From positions 1-49,275 of the forward strand of contig JAGVYA010000021.1 in the NCBI GenBank assembly GCA_018303505.1: a stretch of 49,275 nt of DNA. The letters are read 5' to 3'. The DNA comes from Candidatus Woesearchaeota archaeon. GTDB taxonomy: Archaea; Nanobdellota; Nanobdellia; Woesearchaeales; GW2011-AR4. A model generated the notes under the pieces. It ran no database searches, was not told where the DNA came from, and was given only the letters and a program-made list of their open reading frames with translations. Below, one piece after another: positions 9,721 through 16,213 of this stretch; position 1 is the stretch's first letter, and the number at the start of each line of letters is the position of its first letter. The translations under genes were made by a program, and so were the position numbers.

Positions 9721-10419
9721 TTAATCTACAAATCTGTATTTAATGAGGTAATATGCAGCTTTAATCCCATCCCTCCATGTTATTTTCTTGCCTTCCTTAA
9801 ACTTTCTTCCTACAAAACTGATAGACACTTCATGAATTTTGTAGCCTTTCTTAAGTATTTTTGCCGTAATTTCAGGCTCAAAATCAAAGCGGTTGGCTTT
9901 TAAATTTATATCCTTAATTACCTCTCTTCTAAATACCTTGTAACCAGTTTCCATATCAGTAATTTTTGCCCCATATAATAAATTTGTAATTAGTGTTAGA
10001 AATAAATTTCCAATGTAATGAAGTTTGTACATATTTTTTATATTCTTTCTTATGGCATCTAGTCTTGAACCATAAACTACCTTTGCTTTGTCTTCTATTA
10101 TTGGCTTTAGCAATTTTTCATATTCATCTGGATTGTATTCCAAGTCAGCGTCTTGTATTAGAATTATGTCTCCAGTGGAGCTTTTGAGTCCTGTTTTTAT
10201 TGCAGAGCCTTTACCCACATTTTTTTTGTGAAATAATATTTTTAATGAGATGTCATTAATGTTTTTCAATATATTCTTTGTATTGTCTTTAGAACAGTCA
10301 TCTACTACGACAATCTCCTTTGATATATTTTTTAATTTTACCTTTTTTACTTTGTCTATAACTTTCCTTATGGTCTTTTCTTCGTTATATACCGGGATTA
10401 TAACTGAGAGTTTTATCAT
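9721..10419 (-). CDS. GT2-family glycosyltransferase, polyprenyl-phosphate sugar synthase type
   Basis: This 232-residue protein has all the landmarks of the DPM1-like GT2 group. They are VIIPVYNEEKTI at the N-terminus, VVVDDCSKDNT, NVGKGSAIKTG, the metal-binding QDADLEYNP at about residue 90, and DMETGYKVFRREV. Members transfer a sugar from a nucleotide donor to dolichol phosphate on the cytoplasmic face. The GT-C-like proteins in this operon would be natural users of such lipid-linked donors. It starts 30 bases after the adenylyltransferase gene. Confidence 0.88.
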   Translation of the reverse strand: MIKLSVIIPVYNEEKTIRKVIDKVKKVKLKNISKEIVVVDDCSKDNTKNILKNINDISLKILFHKKNVGKGSAIKTGLKSSTGDIILIQDADLEYNPDEYEKLLKPIIEDKAKVVYGSRLDAIRKNIKNMYKLHYIGNLFLTLITNLLYGAKITDMETGYKVFRREVIKDINLKANRFDFEPEITAKILKKGYKIHEVSISFVGRKFKEGKKITWRDGIKAAYYLIKYRFVD

Positions 10420-10449
10420 GACACAAAAAAACTATAAATCTTTAAAAAA

Positions 10450-10938
10450 TTATTGGTTTTTGTGCAATCTGAGAATTCTGTTTATTAATTTGGTTGTCGA
10501 ATAACCTTTCTCCATTTTTGCAATTACAACTTTGCCGCCATTCTTTTCAACAACACCTTTTTCAATAATTTGGCTTAGCTTGTAGTCGCCAGCTTTTACA
10601 TGAACATGTGGCTTTATTTGTGAAATCCATTTTATAGGGTTTTTCTCATTAAACAAAAAAACATAGTCAATGCTTTTAAGTCCTGCCAAAACTGCTATAC
10701 GAGCTTTCTCATCATTGATTGGTCTTTTATCTCCTTTATTCTGCTTTACCGAAAAATCTGTATTAACTCCAACAATCAAAACATCTCCAAGCTTTTTTGA
10801 TTCTTCCAAATATTTGACATGCCCGAGATGAAGAATGTCAAAAATGCCGTTTGTTGTAACAATTTTTTTATTTTGTTTCTTTAGTTTTTGGACTATTGGG
10901 ATTAATTTTTTTAATGTTGTAATTTTGTTGTTTGACAT
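10450..10938 (-). CDS. rfaE2: heptose-1-phosphate adenylyltransferase (HldE C-terminal-domain type)
   Basis: This 162-residue cytidylyltransferase-fold protein has TNGIFDILHLGHVKYLEESK at about residues 29-48, including the HxGH nucleotide-binding motif, and RPINDEKARIAVLAGLKSIDYV further on. This matches the stand-alone nucleotidyltransferase half of bacterial HldE, which makes ADP-D-glycero-beta-D-manno-heptose from the 1-phosphate and ATP. The other steps, gmhA, the kinase and gmhB, lie in the same operon. It starts 12 bases after the gmhB stop. No HldD epimerase is seen, so the product may remain the D-glycero form. Confidence 0.88.
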   Translation of the reverse strand: MSNNKITTLKKLIPIVQKLKKQNKKIVTTNGIFDILHLGHVKYLEESKKLGDVLIVGVNTDFSVKQNKGDKRPINDEKARIAVLAGLKSIDYVFLFNEKNPIKWISQIKPHVHVKAGDYKLSQIIEKGVVEKNGGKVVIAKMEKGYSTTKLINRILRLHKNQ

Positions 10939-10950
10939 CTTAATTTTTAT

Positions 10951-11520
10951 TCACTTTTGATATTTGCTATCCTTCTTCAAAATCCATTTTGCAGCATCAA
11001 GCAAATTCTTTGCAAAATAATCCGGACTTACTTCATTTTTAGCATTAATGCCATAGCCAGTCAGCACGTGAATTGTCTTGCAGCCTACATTTTTCCCCAT
11101 TTCAAAATCGCTTTTTCTGTCGCCTATCACAAATGATTTTTTCAAGTCAATTCCAAACTCTTCTGCTGCTTCTTGAAGGAACTTTGTTTTTGGCTTGCGG
11201 CATTCGCAGTTGTCCTCTGGCTTATGAGGGCAGTAATATGTTTTTTGAATTTTTATATTCTGTTTTTTCAATTCTTTAATTAAATGGTTATTGAATTTAT
11301 TGAAATCTTCTAATGTGTAATATCCCCTTCCGATGCCTGATTGATTTGTGATAATAATTAGCTTAAAATCTTTTGATAATAATTTTAAACCTTCGACTGC
11401 ATTTGGTATTAATTTGAAATCTTCCAGCTTATGATGGTAGCCAACGTCTTCAACCAAAACGCCATCCCTATCGACTAAGATTGCTTTGTTTTTGTTTTCT
11501 CCAATTTTTGTGGTATTCAT
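10951..11520 (-). CDS. gmhB: D-glycero-beta-D-manno-heptose-1,7-bisphosphate 7-phosphatase
   Basis: This 189-residue HAD-family phosphatase has the catalytic DRDGVLVED at about residue 17, IITNQSGIGRG, a CPHKPEDNCECRKP zinc-loop region typical of GmhB, and GDRKSDFEMG. The family removes the 7-phosphate from heptose 1,7-bisphosphate. The present open frame begins with an ATG at 11520 that lies inside the 3' end of the homing-endonuclease gene, so its first 12 or so residues (NTTKIGENKNK) are read out of endonuclease DNA. The ancestral start is probably the ATG at 12521, which overlaps the kinase stop as ATGA and encodes MKKAILV. The same KAILV recurs just before DRDG. See the insertion feature. 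Confidence 0.88.
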   Translation of the reverse strand: MNTTKIGENKNKAILVDRDGVLVEDVGYHHKLEDFKLIPNAVEGLKLLSKDFKLIIITNQSGIGRGYYTLEDFNKFNNHLIKELKKQNIKIQKTYYCPHKPEDNCECRKPKTKFLQEAAEEFGIDLKKSFVIGDRKSDFEMGKNVGCKTIHVLTGYGINAKNEVSPDYFAKNLLDAAKWILKKDSKYQK

Positions 11521-12289
11521 TGTATCTCTTTCTATATTCTGGGTTTTGCATTCTTCTCTGATGATTTATTTGATGTTGCTTTTTTATAAGTTCATGTCTT
11601 ATAGGATTTGCCATATACTTATAGTATCTAATCTTATCTTTTTGCCTTCTTTTTAAATTTTCTTCATTTAATCTTTTATTGTTTTCTTCTGCAAACGGTC
11701 CTAACTTGTAATTCATGCATTTAGGAATGTAATCTTTTATCAAATTTAAGAATTTCTTAATTTGTTGAACACTAAAATACAAGTAATATCTCTTATAATC
11801 TCTGTTTATGGTGCAATTTATATCAAATTTTTCTTTCAAGAAATCCACTAAAATTTTGTTTTCTTCATATGACACATAAGTGGCAATTTTCGCATTTTGA
11901 TTTATATATCCAAAAGAACCATCATCACAATACCATATAGCCAATGCTAATGGTCCTACCTTCTGCAATGTTTCTTTTGCTATACATTTCTTATTATTTT
12001 TGTAAAATATTTTAAAATAACTGGTTAATACCGGGTGTGTTTTTGTCAATAATATTATATGGTAATAAACTTTGTTTGTGCGTGAATCAAAAACCTTAAA
12101 TTCTAAAGTTTTAGGTCTAAAACAATCTAAATATTTAGCTTTATATTCTAGATATTTTTTTTGTTTGAGTGAATGCTGTATCCTAAAATTTGCATTTATT
12201 GCTTTGCCTCTCAGTTGTAATCCACCATCCCCTAACAAACTTCCAATTAAAACTTGTTCTGCATCTAAATCTACTTTAGTGTATACCAT
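11468..12289 (-). CDS. LAGLIDADG homing endonuclease
   Basis: The start is placed at the ATG at 12289, preceded by GGAGG at good spacing; the frame stays open to 12418 but that part is a hairpin-rich leader. The 273-residue protein has two LAGLIDADG-type motifs, EQVLIGSLLGDGGL near the N-terminus and GPLALAIWYCDDGSF at about residue 110. Each brings the acidic residue that binds the catalytic metal. The last 75 residues are very rich in Lys, Arg and Tyr and probably bind DNA. Its stop codon falls inside the DRD codons of gmhB, and its 3' end supplies the present gmhB start. It would cut an empty gmhB allele and spread by repair. Confidence 0.85.
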   Translation of the reverse strand: MVYTKVDLDAEQVLIGSLLGDGGLQLRGKAINANFRIQHSLKQKKYLEYKAKYLDCFRPKTLEFKVFDSRTNKVYYHIILLTKTHPVLTSYFKIFYKNNKKCIAKETLQKVGPLALAIWYCDDGSFGYINQNAKIATYVSYEENKILVDFLKEKFDINCTINRDYKRYYLYFSVQQIKKFLNLIKDYIPKCMNYKLGPFAEENNKRLNEENLKRRQKDKIRYYKYMANPIRHELIKKQHQINHQRRMQNPEYRKRYNEYHKNWRKQKQSNLSR

Positions 12290-12500
12290 TTTAATAACCT
12301 CCGCAGTTTTTGAACTGCAAGAGTTTCCTAAAATTTTTGAGCCATATGTTTTTAGGCTTACCGTAGCCGACCTTTCTGAAGGAAAGGAAAAAACATAATG
12401 AGCGAAAAAATTACTCATTTAATCATCTCTCAAGAATTAGACCTTTAAATAGTTCACGCGAAAATGTCCAGTGCTTTTTTGTCCAGTGGTACGTAATTCC
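11473..12500 (-). mobile_element. homing-endonuclease element inserted near the start of gmhB
   Basis: The kinase stop overlaps an ATG at 12521 (ATGA) that opens MKKAILV and then runs into unrelated sequence. About 1,030 bases later the frame KAILV resumes and continues into DRDGVL of GmhB. The 14-base block GCAATTCTAGTTG and its relative GCAATCTTAGTCG flank the element and differ only at third codon positions. Between the 5' boundary and the endonuclease ATG lie several good hairpins, for example CCTTTC-CTTCA-GAAAGG, GGCT-ACGGTA-AGCC and GCAGTT-CAAA-AACTGC. This could be an intron or a free-standing endonuclease insertion. Exact borders are uncertain by about 15 bases. Confidence 0.7.
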
Positions 12501-12517
12501 AACTAGAATTGCCTTTT

Positions 12518-13369
12518 TCATAGGTTCTCAATTTCCCTTTTTATTTCGTCAATGCTTACAGAAGCAGTTCCTATTTTTCCAACTTTTATGCCTGCAGCAA
12601 TATTTGCTAATGTGGCAGCTTCTTCAAGATTTGCTCCTGATGCCATTGCAAGAGCAATTGTAGCAACAACTGTGTCGCCTGCCCCAATCAAGCTGTAAAC
12701 TTCTTTTGCATTTGCCGGGATGTGCTTTATGCTTCCATCCCTCTCAAACAAAGACATTCCTTTTTCTCCTCTTGTTATAAGCACATTTGTGTTGAGATAC
12801 TTCAACAGCTTATTGCCAATTTCTATTAAAGCATCATCACTTTCATCCTCGATATTAGTCATTTCACTTGCTTCTGCGTTATTTGGAGTTATCAAAGTTA
12901 CATTTGCATATAAGTCACGGTGCTTTGGCTTTGGGTCCACTATCACGATTTTGTTGTTTTCCCTTGATATTTGGATTAGCCTTTGGCTTATCTCAGGAGT
13001 TATAACCCCTTTTGCATAATCTGAAATTACAACAACATCAATATCTTTGATTGTTTTTTCCAGAAAAGTTATCATTGCGCTTTCTATATTTTTATGAACA
13101 TGCTCTTTTTTCTCATAATCAACCCTTAGCAATTGCTGGCTTCTTCCGACAATTCTCACTTTTTGCGTTGTTGGCTTGTCATTATCGGTGAAAATGCCGT
13201 TTGTGTTTATTCCTTTCCTTTTCAGCTCTTCAAGCAGAATATTCTTTGCTTCGTCATTTCCAGCTATTCCAACCATGAAAGCATTTCCATCAAGCGCAGC
13301 TACATTATTGGCCACATTTGAAGCTCCTCCCGGCTCATAGGTTTCTTTCAGCACATTTACAACCTGCAC
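12518..13369 (-). CDS. rfaE1: heptose-7-phosphate kinase, N-terminally truncated
   Basis: This ribokinase/PfkB-fold protein matches the kinase half of HldE. It has PGGASNVANNVAAL, RVDYEKKE, VVISDYAKGVITP, DPKPKHRD, LITPNNAEASEM, LITRGEKGMSLF and the catalytic GAGDTV near the C-terminus. The family phosphorylates D-glycero-D-manno-heptose 7-phosphate at C1. The homology extends upstream of the GTG at 13369 as RISPEAP, but a TAA stop sits directly before the R codon. The usual first 30 or so residues (GDxMLDxYxxG, which help bind the sugar) are absent from the AT-rich DNA upstream. The gene is therefore truncated or decaying, or starts at a non-standard codon. Position +2 before GAGD is also unusual (YSLIGAGD rather than YDVTGAGD). 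Confidence 0.8.
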   Translation of the reverse strand: MQVVNVLKETYEPGGASNVANNVAALDGNAFMVGIAGNDEAKNILLEELKRKGINTNGIFTDNDKPTTQKVRIVGRSQQLLRVDYEKKEHVHKNIESAMITFLEKTIKDIDVVVISDYAKGVITPEISQRLIQISRENNKIVIVDPKPKHRDLYANVTLITPNNAEASEMTNIEDESDDALIEIGNKLLKYLNTNVLITRGEKGMSLFERDGSIKHIPANAKEVYSLIGAGDTVVATIALAMASGANLEEAATLANIAAGIKVGKIGTASVSIDEIKREIENL

Positions 13370-13565
13370 AGGCGCCTCTGGGCTTATTCTTTAGTAGTCT
13401 TTGTTTCATTTTTTAATTTATTTTTTTCAATGTTTTATTTAATTGATAATTTTTAATTTTTTCAATTTTAATTATGTTTTATTAAATATAAACTTGATGT
13501 TTTTTGTAATTTTATTTTTTACTTTCTCAGCGCATTATTTATATTATCGTTTCAAAAAAATCTCA
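13370..13565. other. AT-rich spacer where the kinase N-terminus should be
   Basis: About 196 bases of extremely AT-rich sequence separate the deoxyhypusine-synthase-like gene from the kinase. No reading frame resembling a PfkB N-terminus is seen in any minus-strand frame. Only the codons for RISPEAP at 13370-13390 remain recognisable, directly after an in-frame stop. Confidence 0.6.
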
Positions 13566-14459
13566 TCAAATATTATCAACAATCTTTCTATGCAGTGTTG
13601 GTATTGTTTTTTCGTGCTTCTCTATTATTATAAATCCTTTTCCTCCTAATGATGTCGGCCTTTTCACAACATTTTCTCTTGGGCGATAATGGTCTATCAT
13701 GTCAAGGTTTGCTGCTGTTATGTTTTCAACTTTAAAGCCCAGATTTCTTGCTATTGTTAAAGCCTTCAAAAAAATTTCTGGAAGTATTACAGCACATCCT
13801 AGATTTAAGATAACACCATCTTCAAGCTTGCTCACGCTTTCTGCAAAAACCTTGAAGTCATGATAACTGGTTTTGCCAATTGCAGCTCCATCACAGCTTG
13901 GATGCTGATGTATTATATCGGTTCCGATTGCGACATGAACTGTTGCTGGCATGTTTAATTTGTAGGCATTCCATAAAATGCTGTATTCTTTGTTTGGCAA
14001 GTTTAAGTCATTAATTTTCTTTCCAATTGCAAAGCCCATTCCAAAGTTATTCTTTGCGCCTTCATTTATTGCCCCATTAAGAATGCCTCCAGTTTCCTCT
14101 ATCATTCCAAAAGTGCCGTCTTCGATTGTCTGCTCGACATATTCCGATGTTTCTCCGATAAGCGCAAGCTCAAAATCATGGATTGGGCCTGCGCCATTCA
14201 TTGCAATATGCTTTATTATGCCTTTTTTCATCAAGTCAATAATAAGCAAACTCATGCCAACCTTCATCACATGTGCGCCAATCATAAGAATTATTTGTTT
14301 ATTGTTTTTGTAAGAATTAATAATTTTGTTAACCAATTCATTGAAATCGTTTGAATTCATCATAATTTTAGAATTCTCAGGCATAATCAAATCATTCAAT
14401 CTTACTTTATTCTTTCTTTGCTTTATAGATATAGTTTTTATCTTATTAAAGTCCAACAT
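13566..14459 (-). CDS. deoxyhypusine-synthase-like protein of the heptose operon
   Basis: This 297-residue protein resembles the deoxyhypusine synthase fold. It has ILMIGAHVMKVGMSLLIIDL, HIAMNGAGPIHDFELA, EDGTFGMIEETGG and a C-terminal SLGGKGFIII, whose lysine is in the place of the active-site lysine of true synthases (WGK). It lacks the typical substrate tail of the eIF5A-modifying enzyme, and it sits between gmhA and the heptose kinase. That position suggests a sugar- or NAD-linked job rather than eIF5A modification. Whether it is a true deoxyhypusine synthase cannot be decided here. It follows the structured repeat at 14464-14744. Confidence 0.65.
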   Translation of the reverse strand: MLDFNKIKTISIKQRKNKVRLNDLIMPENSKIMMNSNDFNELVNKIINSYKNNKQIILMIGAHVMKVGMSLLIIDLMKKGIIKHIAMNGAGPIHDFELALIGETSEYVEQTIEDGTFGMIEETGGILNGAINEGAKNNFGMGFAIGKKINDLNLPNKEYSILWNAYKLNMPATVHVAIGTDIIHQHPSCDGAAIGKTSYHDFKVFAESVSKLEDGVILNLGCAVILPEIFLKALTIARNLGFKVENITAANLDMIDHYRPRENVVKRPTSLGGKGFIIIEKHEKTIPTLHRKIVDNI

Positions 14460-14463
14460 TTTA

Positions 14464-14744
14464 TTTAAACATCAAAATTCCACTTATGTATCATAAGTGG
14501 TTTACATATAACTAAACATTGCATGGAATTTGGATGTCAGGAAAATGCAATGCATTTTCAGGATCTCGAAAATCTATGATTTTCGCGATGCTCAAAAACC
14601 ACTCAAATAAGTGGAATTTTGTAGCCATGAAAATTCAAGGAATTTTCAGGGTTTCGAAAATCGTGGATTTTCGCAATGTCCAAAACCAATGAATGTGATA
14701 GTAATATAATCATGCCACCCATCTATGATGTGTGGTTTTTGACA
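14464..14744. repeat. dispersed multi-hairpin element, copy 1
   Basis: This 281-base element is nearly identical to 47718-48010. It contains six perfect or near-perfect 8-9 bp hairpins with three-base loops: CCACTTATG-TAT-CATAAGTGG, GAAAATGC-AAT-GCATTTTC, CGAAAATC-TAT-GATTTTCG, GAAAATTC-AAG-GAATTTTC, CGAAAATC-GTG-GATTTTCG, and a last CCAC...GTGG hairpin followed by T5. A competing 15-bp inverted repeat joins 14473-14487 to 14607-14621. It lies 21 bases after the gmhA stop, inside the minus-strand operon. The two hairpins at about 14541-14590 and 14629-14674 look like a duplicated module. Confidence 0.85.
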
Positions 14745-14765
14745 GATTAATAAAATTTTAACCAG

Positions 14766-15335
14766 CTAAGATATGCTCTTATCAACAAATTCGCAAATTA
14801 TGTGGAAAACCATAAGATGGTTTTCCTGTATTACTGGAGTATTATCTGAAGGAACTATAATCTCTATGTCAGAAGCATTCTTCATCTTGCCACCTCCTTT
14901 TCCAAGAAGACTTATAACATTCATCTTCAGTTTCTTTGCTTCATCAACAGCCCTTATGATGTTTTCTGAGTTGCCGCTTGTAGATATTGCAACAAAAACA
15001 TCATTTGGTTTCGCGAGAGCATGTAGTTGCCTTGCAAAAACTGTGTGGTACCCATAATCATTTGACCATGCAGTAAGCAACGAAGAGTCTACAGTCAATG
15101 CAATCGCAGGCAGAGCTTTTCTTTCCTTTTTGTATCTGCCTACAAATTCTGCCGCAAAATGGGAAGCCTGCGCTGCGCTTCCCCCATTTCCTGCAAGAAA
15201 AACCTGGTTTCCGGTCATGAAAGCTTTTAGTATTGCCTTCGCGGCACTTTCTATATCTGCAATTATTGACTCGTCAAGCATTGCCTTCTTTACTTGAAGG
15301 CTTTCAACAATCATAGTTTTTATGTCTTCTTTCAT
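14766..15335 (-). CDS. gmhA: sedoheptulose-7-phosphate isomerase
   Basis: This 189-residue SIS-domain protein has GNGGSAAQASHFAAEFVGRY at about residues 48-67, ALTVDSSLLTAWSNDYGY, VFVAISTSGNSENI and IQENHLMVFHIICEFVD near the C-terminus, the full GmhA pattern. The family converts sedoheptulose 7-phosphate to D-glycero-D-manno-heptose 7-phosphate, the first step to ADP-heptose. It is the first gene of the long minus-strand operon. An AGGTGA ribosome-binding site precedes the ATG. Its promoter region is shared with the divergent regulator-like gene at 15464, and a palindrome sits over the expected transcription start. Confidence 0.93.
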   Translation of the reverse strand: MKEDIKTMIVESLQVKKAMLDESIIADIESAAKAILKAFMTGNQVFLAGNGGSAAQASHFAAEFVGRYKKERKALPAIALTVDSSLLTAWSNDYGYHTVFARQLHALAKPNDVFVAISTSGNSENIIRAVDEAKKLKMNVISLLGKGGGKMKNASDIEIIVPSDNTPVIQENHLMVFHIICEFVDKSIS

Positions 15336-15346
15336 GCAATCACCTT

Positions 15347-15365
15347 AGTATGAATATTTCATACT
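15347..15365. promoter_or_regulatory. palindromic operator candidate at the gmhA transcription start
   Basis: AGTATGA-ATATT-TCATACT is a perfect 7-bp inverted repeat. A TATA-like ATATTTAAAT at about 15380-15389 (read on the minus strand) would place the gmhA transcription start close to or within this palindrome. That is a position where a ribbon-helix-helix dimer could block initiation. Confidence 0.6.
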
Positions 15366-15379
15366 TTAATTAAGCCTAC

Positions 15380-15389
15380 TATTTAAATA
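15380..15389 (-). promoter_or_regulatory. TATA box for the gmhA operon
   Basis: Read on the minus strand, an AT-rich ATATTTAAAT core lies about 45-50 bases upstream of the gmhA start codon. This leaves room for a short leader that contains the palindrome and the AGGTGA ribosome-binding site. Confidence 0.45.
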
Positions 15390-15401
15390 TTTTGTTTTTC
15401 C

Positions 15402-15455
15402 AAAGTATATATTCTACAATATAAAAATATATAAAGTAATACTTTTTACTACTTT
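15402..15455. promoter_or_regulatory. cluster of TACTTT/AAAGTA half-sites and TATA box of the RHH gene
   Basis: AAAGTA occurs at 15402 and 15433, and TACTTT at 15440 and 15450; a fifth half-site overlaps the palindrome at 15362. The sites at 15433-15445 form a perfect 13-base palindrome, AAAGTA-A-TACTTT. A TATA-like AAATATATAAAG lies at 15425-15436, so the sites flank or overlap the promoter of the gene starting at 15464. This fits autoregulation. Confidence 0.55.
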
Positions 15456-15463
15456 ATCATACC

Positions 15464-16213
15464 ATGACTAAGTCAAAGATTGCCATATCGCTAGATAGTT
15501 CTTTGCTCAAGCTAGTTGATTCTAAAGTAGACGGCTCTGTAATAAGAAGCAGGTCACAAGCAATAGAATACTTTTTAAAAAAAGGTATTCAGGAGCAGTC
15601 AGTCAATGTTGCGGTGTTATTGCTGAAAGGTGAGCACCAGGCTTTTGCATTAAAAGATATCAAAGGCACATCATTAATCAAACACCAAATTAATTTCTTT
15701 TCAAAATTTGGCATAAGCACAATATACATCATAACGCAGCATACTAAAAATATAAATATGCTTCTTGATGAAATTTCAGATTCAAAAATAAATGTTGAAA
15801 TTGTGGAAAAACAAGCAAAGGGAAATGCTGACGCACTCAAAGCTATTAAAGAAAAAGTAAATAACAACTTCATTGTAATGTCAGGCGACACTTATAACAA
15901 CTTTGACATGTTAAAAATGATAAAAAAACATACAGAATCTGAGAAGATTGCCACAATGGGGCTGATGACAAGGGAAAAAACAAGTAGTTACGGCACGGCA
16001 ATTCTTGATGGCGACTTAATTGTTGATTTTCAGGAAAAGCCAAAGCATTATTCCACCAATATAGTCAATGCAGGAATTTATATTTTTAATCCTGAAGTGT
16101 TTGAGATATTTGAAAATGCGGTTTCATTGGAAAAAGATTTGTTTCCAAAGCTGGCAAGAACAAAGCAGTTAGTCGGCTTTTTTACGTATGGAGAGTACAG
16201 GCACGTAGTTTAA
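15464..16213 (+). CDS. ribbon-helix-helix regulator fused to a degenerate sugar nucleotidyltransferase
   Basis: Residues 1-45 (KIAISLDSSLLKLVDSKV, then RSRSQAIEYFLKKGI) are a ribbon-helix-helix DNA-binding domain of the CopG/NikR N-terminal type. Residues 49-249 follow the NDP-sugar pyrophosphorylase fold, with LIKHQINFFSKFGISTIYII, FIVMSGDTYNNFD (the LxGD metal site), DFQEKPK and NAGIYIFNPEVF. The nucleotide-binding loop, normally GGxGTRLxPLT, reads LLKGEHQAFALKD, and the protein ends at GEYRHVV, about where GYWxDIGT normally occurs. Catalysis is therefore doubtful, and the domain may sense a sugar phosphate or nucleotide sugar. It is divergent from gmhA and overlaps the end of the convergent heptosyltransferase gene by 4 bases. 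Confidence 0.82.
   Translation: MTKSKIAISLDSSLLKLVDSKVDGSVIRSRSQAIEYFLKKGIQEQSVNVAVLLLKGEHQAFALKDIKGTSLIKHQINFFSKFGISTIYIITQHTKNINMLLDEISDSKINVEIVEKQAKGNADALKAIKEKVNNNFIVMSGDTYNNFDMLKMIKKHTESEKIATMGLMTREKTSSYGTAILDGDLIVDFQEKPKHYSTNIVNAGIYIFNPEVFEIFENAVSLEKDLFPKLARTKQLVGFFTYGEYRHVV

Noticed and set aside
11473-12500. Definite group I intron or bulge-helix-bulge intron
   Set aside because: I could see hairpins but could not place a convincing P3-P7 core, a terminal G with a U at the 5' exon end, or a paired BHB across both borders. The element is therefore called only an insertion.
11468-12521. Intein in GmhB
   Set aside because: The frame from the upstream ATG stops after about 30 codons, there is no Cys/Ser at an N-terminal splice junction and no HN-(C/S/T) end, and the endonuclease is in a different frame from the host protein.
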